NCBI GenBank assembly: GCA_017506865.1
Contig: JAFCMP010000081.1
Coordinates: 1-64,000 of the forward strand
Direction: 5' to 3'
DNA length: 64,000 bases
Source: Tribonema minus
Lineage: Eukaryota; Sar; Xanthophyceae; Tribonematales; Tribonemataceae
Part shown: one piece after another, positions 22,583 to 32,384 of the stretch
Numbering within the stretch: position 1 is the stretch's first letter
Layout: each line of letters begins with the position of its first letter
Notes under the pieces: model-generated
What the model saw: only the letters and a program-made list of their open reading frames with translations
What the model was told of the DNA's origin: nothing
The model's database searches: none
Program-made: the position numbers and the translations under genes

Positions 22583-24863
22583 ATTTGGGGGGGGCCGGCG
22601 ACGCGCCGACCCCTTACGACGGCGGCTTCTGCGACACCATGCGCAGAGGGCTCACTCTGGTGCGCGCGGCGCACACTGAGCGGAGCCAGGGGGGACTTTA
22701 TGGGCGCGGGGGGGGAGCTGGCGTACATGGAGGAGCGCTGCATCAAAATGTGGCACCGCGACGTCGCGCACGATGCGCGCACGGGCGGCGCGCGCGGCGC
22801 TGTCGCGGCAGAGCGCGGCGGTGCCGCTGCTGCTGCCACGGCGGAATGCGACAGCAGCGCAGCCACAGCTGCCGAGCACGGCAGCATCGCGCACGACGTG
22901 CACACGGATGCGCGCGGCGCTGTTGTGGCAGAGCGCGGCAGCGCCGCTGCTGCTGCTGCGGCGGCAGGGTGCGGCCTGGCTCGGCGGCGGTGCGATCGCA
23001 GCCGCCGGGCGCGGCGGCGGCAGCACAGCCGCTGCCGCTAAGGGCGGCGGCATCGCGCATGGCGCGCGCATGGCTGCGCGCGGCGCTGCCGCTGCTGCTG
23101 CTGCTCAGGCTGCTGCGGCGGTGGGGCGCGACGGCGGTGCGGGCGTTGCCGCTGAGCACGGCGGCATCACGCGCGACGCGCGCACGGGTGCGCGCGGCGC
23201 TGCCGCTGCTGCTGCGCGGCGGGGCGCGGCAGCGGCGCTGACGCTGCTGCTGAGCGCGGCGGCATCGCGCACGACACGCGCACAGGTGCGCACGGCGCTG
23301 CCGCTACTGCTGCCGCTGCTGCGGCGACGAGGCGCGGTGGCAGCGCGGACGCTGCCGCTGAGCGTGGCGGCATCACGCACAATGCACCACGGCTGCGTGC
23401 GGCGCTGCCGCTGCCGCTACTGCCGCCGCTACTGCTGCCGCTGCTGCGGCGGCGGAGCGTGGCGGCGGCGCAGCGGCGGCTGGGCACGGGGGCGCTGGTG
23501 ACGTCGCTGCGCGGCGTGCTGCCATCGCGGCGGAGCACTGTAGCGCTGCTGCTGCTGCGGCTGCCGCCACGGGCGGCGCAGCTACTGGGGGGAAGCGCAA
23601 GCACTCGGACGCTGTGTCGAGCGAGGCGTGCGTGCGCCTTAAACATCAGCTACGAGCACAGCTGGCGGCGCAGCAGCGGGCAACACCTCTGATTGTGTGC
23701 GCTGCTGCGCGCGCTGCTGCGCTTGCCTTTGACGTTGAGGTGGACGGCACGGAGCGGCAACCGGCAACACTGCTGCATGTGGGGGGCTGTTTGACAGCAT
23801 GCCGCCGGCGGAGAAGCTCGAGGCTCTGCTCGGCAAGGCGGTCAGCTTCGACCTGCCCGCGGCGCCAGGGTGCTCCGATTGCACGGCGCGCGTCGCTGCC
23901 GTGATGGTCGAGGACCTGTGCGCGCGCATTCACTGCGCGCTGGAGGCCGTCGGGGAGGGCGACGGCGATAGCCCGCGCGGGGGCGAGGGGGCTGCTGGTT
24001 TTGACTGGACACATGTTCAGCGGGTGCGGGCGCAATGCATGCACGCACTGGAGCTCTACCGCACGCGCGCAGCGTTGCGCACGGCCTCACGGACGACCGC
24101 GGCAGCAGCTGAGGTGGCGCAAGCTACGGGGCGTAGCGGGGCGGGGCTCAGTGGCACGACGGCGGCGCGCAGCAGCGACGCTGCTGCTGCTGCTGCCGCT
24201 GAGCGCAGTGGCGCTGCTGCGGAGCCGCGCAGCACTGGTATTGCCGCTGGCGGCAGTCACAACGACGCTACGAGCAGCGGCGGGCCCGCGAGAGGCCGCG
24301 GCGTAGCGGGCGCCGCGGCGGTGAGGGGCGACGCGCCGGGCGCGGAACACAGTTACGGAGCGAGGATGGGCGAGCCGAGCGGCGCTGCCAGGGCAGCGCC
24401 ACCGCCCGTGACTGATACGGCAGCGGTGGCGGGGGCGGAGATCAATCACGGGGGTGTGGCTGCTGCTGGGCGGCGAGGTGCTGAGCTGCTCGCTGCTGCG
24501 GGGCGCAGCAGCGCGGCCATTGCTGCTGAGCGGCACGGCGCTGCCATGGGGGCAGAGCGCGGCGGCGCGGCCACCGCTGCGGGGCGCAGTGGCGCTGCTG
24601 CCGCACCCGAGCAGCGCGGCGATGCCGCTGCTGCGGGGCGCAGCGGCGCGCGCGCCGCTGCAGCTTGGCGCTGCTGCCGCGAGGAGCTTGCGCTTCTAAG
24701 GGGGCGCGCGGCGCGGCTCCTTCAGAATCTCTGCCACAGCAGGGGGGTTTTAGGGGGGCGGACGGCGCGGAGGAGGTGGCTCCTTCTCCGTCACGGCAGC
24801 CACTTGCGCCCGAACCATCCGGGTTCAGGAGTGAATTTTTCGGAACAATCCCCGGATGCTTGA
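22583..24863 (+). repeat. Element A minisatellite-like GC-rich block with a unique segment
   Basis: About six units of 100-165 bp share GCGGCATCGCGCACGACGCG-type cores (near 22752, 22880, 23045, 23160, 23260, 23368). Their translation is almost only Ala/Arg/Gly in all frames. The plus frame 23799-24863 starts with real-looking sequence, MPPAEKLEALLGKAV and MVEDLCARIHCALEAVGEGDG, which recurs at 49334-49500. Then it returns to AAAERSGAA-type repeats. Homology to the second A block ends near 24826. Confidence 0.6.
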
Positions 24864-25545
24864 GGCCTCACGCACCTGAGATGACTTTTGCCACAAATGC
24901 ACCTTTGAACGACAAAAAATGCCAACAACTTGCGCTTCAAGATACTGGTCTACTAGTAGTACATTGAGCAAACCCAAATGTTTTCACCCCAAAAATCCGG
25001 TTGCAACTACGGTATCAGGCATCAGATCATGTACACAGTGCAATGCCATGTTGCCGAGACATGAATTGTGCAAAGTGAACACCCGTGGGCCAGCAGCTAA
25101 TGTAGCAACGCTCAAATGAATGACACATCATAGCCATAGCAGCACTGATCATTGCAGAGCACAACACTGCGCATGGCATAAAAGCAGGCACTCAACTGCA
25201 AGTTGAGTAAAGGCATGCACAAATTCCATGCAGGCAGCAGACTCATGATGCCGTGCAGTGGGATCTAAATTGCGCAGCAAACAACAGAAGCACAGAACAT
25301 GTGTGTTGTGTCGTGTCTGACAACACCCTGATTGCGATTGCAGTATGTGAGTGCATGCACATCTTGTGGAAATTACATGTCAATTGATACAACAGCAGAG
25401 AGAGTGTGCAGCACACTCGTGATAGCGTATCAGCCATGTGCTTGCACACATGCGTGCTTATGTACACATATATGTATCTGCAAAGGTCACAAGGTTTAGC
25501 CTCAACCGATAAACCTGAGGCATGCTGAATTGCGGGGGGCTCCGG
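24864..25545. other. Intergenic, no gene seen
   Basis: Normal base composition, no supportable frame and no repeat that I can match elsewhere in the window. It should contain the 3' untranslated region of the gene at 25546-28263. Confidence 0.5.
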
Positions 25546-28263
25546 CTAGCCCAAGTACCTGGCAGCCTGAGGCACCCTAACCACATCGCCCTGCTGAAAG
25601 ACAGTCAACCTGTCTGTCTGAATCGACAAAATGTCAAGTGCGTCCACCATGGGAGTCCTGCTACCATGATCATCAATGTAGCATGGCCTGAAAGGAAACT
25701 TCTCAGTGTACTTCTGGGGGTCATTGCCATCAGGCTGGTACCACACATGCACAAACGCAGTGGTTAGCTCCCTGTCAGCCCAGTAACCAGCACGAACAAA
25801 TTGAATCTTGCCTAGCCACCAAGGACACCCGTCACTGCCATCAGACTTGGCAATCACAAAACTTCCCAACCTTGTACCTATCATCTGTTTCCAGCAGTGA
25901 CGCCTTTTTGGACTTGCGAATTTTGCTGGTTTCTAGTAGCGGCAAGTTGAGGCCATACCGGTGTGTCTGAAAGCAGCAGCGTTTGTGTCCTCCTCCCCCT
26001 CTGACTCATCCGATTCCTCCTCGTCATTCTCTTCAAACAGGCTGAGCCCGCATGTGCTGCTGCCATCATCATTGGGTCCTCCTGCAGCACGCGCACATCA
26101 TTAAACAAGGGATGACGTTTCAGCATCAACTCCCAAGCTGTAGTATATAACATCCGATGTTGTGTCTACTTTGCTGTATCAGATATAAAGCTAGCACACA
26201 TATACCATACAATATCTGGCGCGACGCGTGTCTACTTCGGTGTATGAGATGATAAGCAGGCAACATGGTCAAGTCTGGGTGACTCAGTCTACCATCAATG
26301 CTGCAGCTGCATACTGTTATGTGGGTAATGTGCATGCATGTACATCCTTGAACAGAAGATGGAGTGAGTAATGAGCATGCATTGACGTCCTTGAAACAGA
26401 GCAAGGAGTGTTGGTTGAAGAGTATACCATCCACAATACGGTTAAAAACAGCATGCATCACCAGGTCCGGCTGTGCCTGGTGCATTGCGCATTTGTAGTG
26501 CTACGCCTGTTCATGACATAGCAATTGACATCATCATTTATCCACAGAGGAAAGCCTGTGTAGGCAGCACAGTGTCACACGGGTTCATGCGCAGCTCAGC
26601 GAATGCGCAGCTCAACATGGCACAACTTCAAATTGCTACTATTACTACATGCTGTTATCAACACAGTGCCACGCTCTGCGCTTACAGTCTGACAAGGGCT
26701 GTCAGCTTCTTCAAATTGGTACATGAGAGGTGTAGCGCATGCATTACCTGTAAGCGCTGCAGGTCCTTCAGCAGACCGCGGATGTGCCGGCGCCCCAGCT
26801 CTGGCTCCAAGCGCAGAATGCGGTTCTGGACATCTGTGCTGTTGAGGTATCTCCTCATGCTCGCCAGCTTCTCCGCCTTGATCACCTTGCGCGGCACCAG
26901 GTCCAGCTTGGTGAGGTCAGGCCACTCGCCGTCAACCTTCTGCAGCACTACAGCAGGCGGGTAGTAGGACGCTATGGAGACAGCATCTTCCTCGTCCGCG
27001 GTGGTAGGCCGCATCCCCCCCCACTGGTTCAGCTCCTTGGTGAGGCAGTCGCTGCGGAGCTTGAAATGGCACACAATGTCGCCACTGGCACTCTTGGAAA
27101 GCCTGAATGCCTGACAAATAGAGAAAGAGTATGCAGAAGTAAACTGACGGGGTGCCTTCAAACATCAGCGGGCGGGTAGCGGCACAGAATAAATACTATA
27201 GAAAGAGAATGCAGAAGTAAAGTGACGGAGTGCCTTCAAACATCGGCGGGCGGGCAGCGACACAGAATAAATAGAGAAAGAGAATGCAGAAGTAAAGTGA
27301 CGGAGTGCCTTCAAACATCAGCGGGCGGGTAGCGGCACGCGCGCGGCGCGCGCGGGGGGGGGGGGGGGGGATCGTGCAATGATAGGGCTATGCTGAATTA
27401 GCCACGTTGCCCAAACCGTACTCCTGAGTGCGTGAGTGGCAGGCAGCGGGCACGTCATGCAAGTTGAAGATCAGGGTTACAGGGGCGGGGCGGGTAGGTG
27501 CACAGCTGTGCGCGCGGCGCGCGCGGGGGGGGGGGGGGGGGGGGGGTCGTGCAATGATAGGGCTATGCTGAAGTAGCCACGTTGCCCAAACTGTACTCCT
27601 GAGTGCGTGAGAAGCAGGCAGCGGGCACGTCACGCAAGTTGAAGATCAGGGTTAGTTACACTAACCCTGGATAAACATGTACGTCAGTGTGCTTTTAGCA
27701 CTGTGTGATGCACAGACAACACCCCCGAAACAGAGAAGCATATGTACATGTGAGATGCATGAAACCACGCGAGACTGATAGCCTGTCACATATGCATAGC
27801 CATGTGAGGGCACGTGACAGCAATGAGCCAGGCAGCATTGAGGCATACTATGTACAGTAGTACAATTGTTAACTTCAGAATCATGACAGTTGCCATGGCC
27901 AGCATGTCCATGGTAACTGTTAACATATGCTCTACACCTATGTGGTTGTGACGTTAGCTTTCGTTGAAGTTGATGTTATCATTTAATGTTCAATTGCTCC
28001 AAGTAGATATCAGACTAGTTACACGCATGCTTCAAGCGCATTGTATTGCATGACCAGCGCGCCTCAAGGACTGACCGAACATGTAATTTGACATGTGCAC
28101 ACACCTGCGGGTAGGTGACCAGATCAAAGTCCACAGCACCTTCCTCACGTTCGGCAGCGCCTCCACGTTGAAAGGCACCACCGTGGGCCACGTTCAACGT
28201 GGTGATTGCCTCTCGCAGTGTGTCCGCAACGTGCGCTCTGCTCAGCACGCTGTGCTTGTCCAT
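25546..28263 (-). CDS. Five-exon gene, unknown function, SH3-like C-terminal module
   Basis: Predicted exons on the minus strand are 28105-28263, 26748-27110, 26428-26476, 25959-26081 and 25546-25925. All introns are GT...AG, and the phases (0, 0, 1, 1) fit. The total is 1074 nt, giving 357 residues plus stop with no internal stop. Exon 2 has WGGMRPTTADEEDAV and RHIRGLLKDLQRLQ. Exon 4 is acidic (EENDEEESDESEGEED). Exon 5 has FVIAKSDGSDGCPWWLGKI and VHVWYQPDG, resembling chromatin-reader or retroelement tail SH3/BAH-like folds, and ends soon after FQQGDVVRVPQAA. The start is the first Met of exon 1. An acceptor-like CACAG lies just upstream, so more 5' exons are possible. It may be a host gene or the remains of a captured transposon protein. 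I do not recognise it. Confidence 0.7.
27111..27660. repeat. Intronic minisatellites and long G runs
   Basis: These lie inside the first intron of the minus-strand gene. About three copies of a ~75-bp unit (GAAAGAG.ATGCAGAAGTAAA.TGACGG.GTGCCTTCAAACATC) fill 27118-27340. Two copies of a second unit (ATCGTGCAATGATAGGGCTATGCTGAA...) span 27370-27660. Each GCGCGCGGCGCGCGC is followed by an uninterrupted G run, about 16 at 27355 and about 23 at 27524. Confidence 0.88.
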
Positions 28264-29164
28264 GTACTGTGACGTGGTTGGGGTTCGCAGGTGAACAACA
28301 GAGCAGCAGAAAGGCCGACACTGGTGAATTGGTGGTGGTGGTTGCCACAGCAGCTATGCTTGCTGTGACAGGGAGTGAGACTGATTGTACATTTAGAGTT
28401 GAGGCTTGTGGAGGTGACACTCCATCTAGGGCTTGAACTTGGGAGCTTACACCTAGGGCTTGGGCCCCCTATCCATATCAATCCCCCCCTTTGACAAAAA
28501 GACTCTCGGAGCTGCGGGGTCCGATGAAAAACCTTCCGGTTGCCCGGCAGGGAAAAACGGTACCCTCCAACTAGCTGAGGGCGTCGCAGCCTTCGTGCCC
28601 GCCGGCGCTACAAAGCGCAACACGGAATGACCATCGCACTCACCCTCTGGCGCAGCGCGGAACTACCCCTGACTTGGCCTCCTTGACCTGCACCGTCTTC
28701 CGCTGATCCGTCCTTGATGTCGCCAGAACAAAAGCTCTTGTCTTACAATTGTAGCTTCAGAGAGGTGATCTCGAAGGACTCGAACCTGCACCTTCATCTT
28801 AGCGCTCCATGCATGGCAACTTCCATGCTTCGCACGCTCACGCAAGTGCGTCATTGCCGTCTTGCACTCAGCTGTTGTGTCATGCACGTTGCACTATGCA
28901 TCCGCCAGCGTTCACTTCTCGCTGCGGCACTGCTGGTCGCTTCTGTGGGCTCCATGCAGTCTGTATACCCGCAATAGCTCACAGCGCAGCACCATGTGTG
29001 CATGTCCTGGCGCACACACAATGATCACCAGCGCTCTTGTGCGCATGCCAGCCTTCCTCACATTGCTGTGCCTTCACAATGATCGTGTGCACTTCGTAGC
29101 ATCTGTCCTGCGGCCTTGCCTTTGCCGTCAGCCCTGTGCTGATGCGGCGCGCGTCGCGTCGCGC
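28264..29164. other. No reliable gene
   Basis: Possible upstream exons of the 25.5-28.3 kb gene could lie here, but none can be called. The minus strand near 28795-28760 has GGTTCGAGTCC, like a tRNA T-loop, but no matching acceptor or anticodon arms. Otherwise I see nothing. Confidence 0.45.
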
Positions 29165-29215
29165 CTGGCGCCGGTGCCGGCGGCAGCGGCAGCGGCGGCG
29201 CCGGCGGAGGCAGCG

Positions 29216-29248
<33 letters not shown>

Positions 29249-30385
29249 GCGGCGGCGGCAGCGCCGGCAGCGGCGGCGGCTTAAGCGCAAGCAGCAGCGG
29301 CGCAGGCGGCGCCCTCCCTGGCGCCGCAGCGCCGGCAGCAGCAGCAGCTGCGGCGGCATCGACTGCGGACATCTCCGGCTTCGACAACGAGGGATATGCA
29401 CTCATGCGCTTCTCCGTCACGCTCAACGAGCAGCAGTACATGAAGACTAAGGTCGACACGGACAGCGTCACAGCGCTCACCCTCCTCAAGAAGCAGCTTC
29501 CAGCCAAGTTCAAGGCTGCCGCTACCGCCCTCCGCCAGAAGAAGCTTTGGCCGAACCTGCGCAACGCTGACTCACGAAGATGCTGATGACATCTGACGAC
29601 TTCGGCTGCGACTGGTTCAAGCAGGCTGTGTACGGCATCTGCAACTGCATCGCGAACGGCGGCGGCAATCACCATCGCCTGGCGCAGCTGCAACAGCAAG
29701 CGCTTGCCTGGGTGGAGCAGGGCAATGCGCTCACGCCCGTGAAGCGCGACGGCGCGCTGCTCGAGTGGCTTTTTCACCGCATCGCCACCTTGAAGGTCCT
29801 CGAGATTGAGGAGCCCACCACCTCGCAGCTAGCCTCATGAGCTGGTCACTGCGTGGAGGCCCCTCTCTCAAGGACTTCATAATCGAGTTTGCGGACGCCA
29901 AGACCATCGCGACCTCCCTCGACCCCTCGCTTGACTGCGGCATCGTCCTGTCAGCGCTTCTCCAGCTGCTTCGTCGGCACTACCCCAACCTCTCAGCACT
30001 GTTCAACCCTATCAGCGAAGCGCCCGGGCAGCACACCTCAGACGAGCTGCTGGCAATCCTTGCCAAGGTGGCTGCCGGCGATGCGCTGCACACCTCGCAG
30101 CCCCCTGACCCCCGTTACCCAGTATTTCCCACAGATCTTGCGTCGTACAAAAAGGGGATTTGCGGCGGCACTGGCTGTGGCAGCGGCACTGCCAGTGGTG
30201 GCGCAGCCAAGCAGTCGCCGAACAACAGTCCCGCCCGCGACAGCAGCGCAGCACTCACTGTGGAACAGCGCCAACAACTTCAAACGGCGTACGCGATATA
30301 CGAGTTCCACACTGCACCTCAGGGCCGCGCTTGCTTCAAGTGCGGCAGCACCGACCACGTGTTCGTCAACTGCGACGCAGACTAC
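29165..30385 (+). pseudogene. Element C Gag, left part, with CCHC zinc knuckle
   Basis: Starts with a GGC/GCN run (29165-29285), then STADISGFDNEGYALMRFSVTLNE..., capsid-like sequence shared with the B gag at 44250-43891. Two frameshifts (near 29570 and 29835) break it. The last frame carries SLKDFIIEFADAK and ends with CFKCGSTDHVFVNC (C-x2-C-x4-H-x4-C), a retroviral-type zinc knuckle for RNA packaging. At 30385 the frame is cut by element B. Its TGA at 30386 comes from the B LTR. The real frame resumes at 46014 on the far side (NSANWDAAVERL...). The N-terminus and 5' LTR of C are missing. Confidence 0.85.
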
Positions 30386-30587
30386 TGAGGGGTTTGCACT
30401 AACACTGACCAATGACAGACAGAGACGAGGGCACTGACACTGCACAACAGCACTCAAGCAAGTGTGTGTGTGTTATCAGGCTGTCTCTCTGTTGTGAGCA
30501 GAGGACAACCGACCAAAAGCAACTATTGTAACCACCAACCAACTGCAACTGACAGTTGAACTCAGGTGACACACCCAGTGGCACCAC
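30386..30587 (-). repeat. 3' LTR of element B
   Basis: About 202 bp, plus strand TGAGGGGTTTGCACTAACAC to GTGGCACCAC. Five substitutions and one indel separate it from 45806-46008. A diverged relative in opposite orientation is at 48217-48462. Confidence 0.85.
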
Positions 30588-30688
30588 AGTCACCCCCGGG
30601 GCCCCCTAGGGCTAAGCTAAGCCCGATAACAGGGAAGCAACCATGACTTCACTACATGCGATCATAACACGCTACAATGCAAGACTTG
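30588..30688 (-). other. Element B 3' UTR, part left of E2
   Basis: Continues across E2 at 40487. The joined order matches, in reverse complement, the uninterrupted stretch 48215-47930 of element C. The CTTG at 30685-30688 is repeated at 40487-40490. Confidence 0.8.
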
Positions 30689-31050
30689 TGATACAAAGTC
30701 CATGTCACAGTGCAGTTCAAGTGCTGTGTACACCTTTGACTGTACTGTACAAGTGTACTTCAGGCCAGTTCACCTGAGGACCGTTCCTAGGAATTTGCTT
30801 GGACTGTTCCAGGAACTACTTGCACAGAACAATCTGGGGCAGCATCTCTGTGGCTTGCTTGGGTACTAACTCTTGCTAGCCAGCTGCTGGACAGCAGGGA
30901 CTCATTGGAGCTGAGCCATCACCGATACACCAGGTGTGTGGTCTTTTCTCCATGCAAGTGGTTAGCCTACATCCTGAGAGTGAGCTCCTGTTTCCCAGAA
31001 GGGCTTGGCCTGCTCATGGAGCATCCCCAGAGGCCTTTCCTTTCGGATCA
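30689..31050 (+). repeat. 5' LTR of E2
   Basis: 362 bp, identical to the 3' LTR. TTGGAGCTGAGCCA at 30905-30918 is complementary to the PBS. If priming works as in Tf1, transcription should start at or near this segment. I see no clear TATA box. Confidence 0.93.
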
Positions 31051-31718
31051 TGGCTCAGCTCCAACTCTCGGGATAACACCAGCGTAGCGCGGAATCACTT
31101 TTAGCGCGCCGTATACCCAATGTGACGTCCTCCCAGAGAAGTTGCATTGATGAGTTGCACACTACCATGCCAGGCTTGCTACTGCGCTTAGCCCGACGAG
31201 TAGCGGCACAGTGTTTGCAACGGAATAACTCAGATCTGCATGACATGCAACGCGGCGATCAAAGGCCGAGCTCAGAACGTTGCACCTGGAGCCGCGACAT
31301 TCATGCTCGTAGCAACATCGCATGTGCGCTCAACCCTCTTACGACTGGACACTGTCGAACGGGTGCTACAGCGGTAGTCCTCATGGCAAGGAAGGCACGC
31401 GGTAGTACTGATCACACTGCCGCGTACAGGCCTGGACGACGCCGGGAACGTCGTTGCTACCCAGCCCTGACTGCTAGGCATTTTACATAGCCGATGCAGG
31501 CCCAGCAATACACCCACTGAAGATTCAGCGTCTTCTGCAAAGAGGGGGTGTTGACAGCTGGATTTGATCATGGGCAAAGTGTCTTGGCAATCATGTCAAC
31601 CATGCTGTATCCGAGGGGCGAGAGCCTGCCTGACGTACGCATGCACGGGACATGTTGTCATTGCTATGCCATGCAGAGCGACCTGCAACAAGCGTAACGG
31701 GAGTACATAAGGAGAATC
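31051..31718 (+). promoter_or_regulatory. E2 leader with primer-binding site
   Basis: TGGCTCAGCTCCAA at 31051-31064, immediately after the LTR, is perfectly complementary over 14 nt to the LTR segment 30905-30918. The rest is leader up to the gag ATG. No other gene is seen. Confidence 0.8.
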
Positions 31719-32384
31719 ATGGCGGATAGCGTATCAAGATCGGCGACGGACAGCTCCGGGGAGGCTGGAACGACCCCGGGAGGCGAGGGGAACGGTGGCG
31801 GTGTGCAGCAGCAAGCGCTCGTGCCCCCCGAGCAGCAGCCGGCGACGCAACCCTTCACGTCGTCGGCCGGTCTAACCTCATCAGCGACGTCGAGCGCCGC
31901 CCCCTCGACCGTCGCAGTGACGGCGACCACCACCACCCCCGCAACCGGAGCCGCCCCGGTGTCGCTCCCTGCTTCCACGGACCCCTCCGGCGCGGGTCTT
32001 GGCGTCCCGCCTACGACCTCCGCTCCTCAACCCGACTTCAACAAGATACTGCAAGGGCTGCGTCGCGCCCTGCCGCTGATGCCAGAGGGCGCCCTGGCTC
32101 AGCTCGCGGGACGCGCCGTCAAGGAGGCGGCCGAGATGACGTCCCCCGTCTCATTTCTCGGCACTCGTCCGCCGGCCTCATCAGCGCGCCCCTCCTTCAC
32201 GCCAGGCTTCGCGCCCTTCTACCACGCACCAGACCCTTTCGCCACGCGCACGACTCTGCCTCCTTCCCTCACTGCGGTGCCCACCGCGGCAGAGCTGGAA
32301 GCGACGGTCCAGGAGCTTGAGCGCGCGCTGGATCAACGCATCGCCCACCTAGCAAAGTGGCCGGTGATGCAACTGCTCAGGTGA
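31719..32384 (+). CDS. E2 truncated Gag N-terminus
   Basis: 221 codons, Ser/Thr/Ala/Pro-rich, then ILQGLRRALPLMPEGALAQLAGR and LEATVQELERALDQRI. These match the first ~215 residues of the E1 Gag (IVRGLRAALPAISDEAL.., IEVELGQRI). The following ~500 residues of E1 (capsid and C2HC finger) are missing. The frame runs out at a deletion junction near 32357 and ends HLAKWPVMQLLR. The next frame (32357) starts 28 nt before this stop. The protein is therefore probably not a working Gag. Confidence 0.8.
   Translation: MADSVSRSATDSSGEAGTTPGGEGNGGGVQQQALVPPEQQPATQPFTSSAGLTSSATSSAAPSTVAVTATTTTPATGAAPVSLPASTDPSGAGLGVPPTTSAPQPDFNKILQGLRRALPLMPEGALAQLAGRAVKEAAEMTSPVSFLGTRPPASSARPSFTPGFAPFYHAPDPFATRTTLPPSLTAVPTAAELEATVQELERALDQRIAHLAKWPVMQLLR

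Noticed and set aside
19309-24550. Long minus-strand frames in the GC-rich blocks
   Set aside because: They are Ala/Arg/Leu-rich mirror images of GCN repeats with no domain or start context. Base composition explains them.
27340-27560. CRISPR-like or bacterial repeat array
   Set aside because: The units are long, directly adjacent and intronic. The window has introns and 28S rRNA, so the context is eukaryotic.
28755-28800. tRNA-like T-loop GGTTCGAGTCC on the minus strand
   Set aside because: No seven-base acceptor stem, D-arm or anticodon arm could be fitted, and the T stem has a mismatch.
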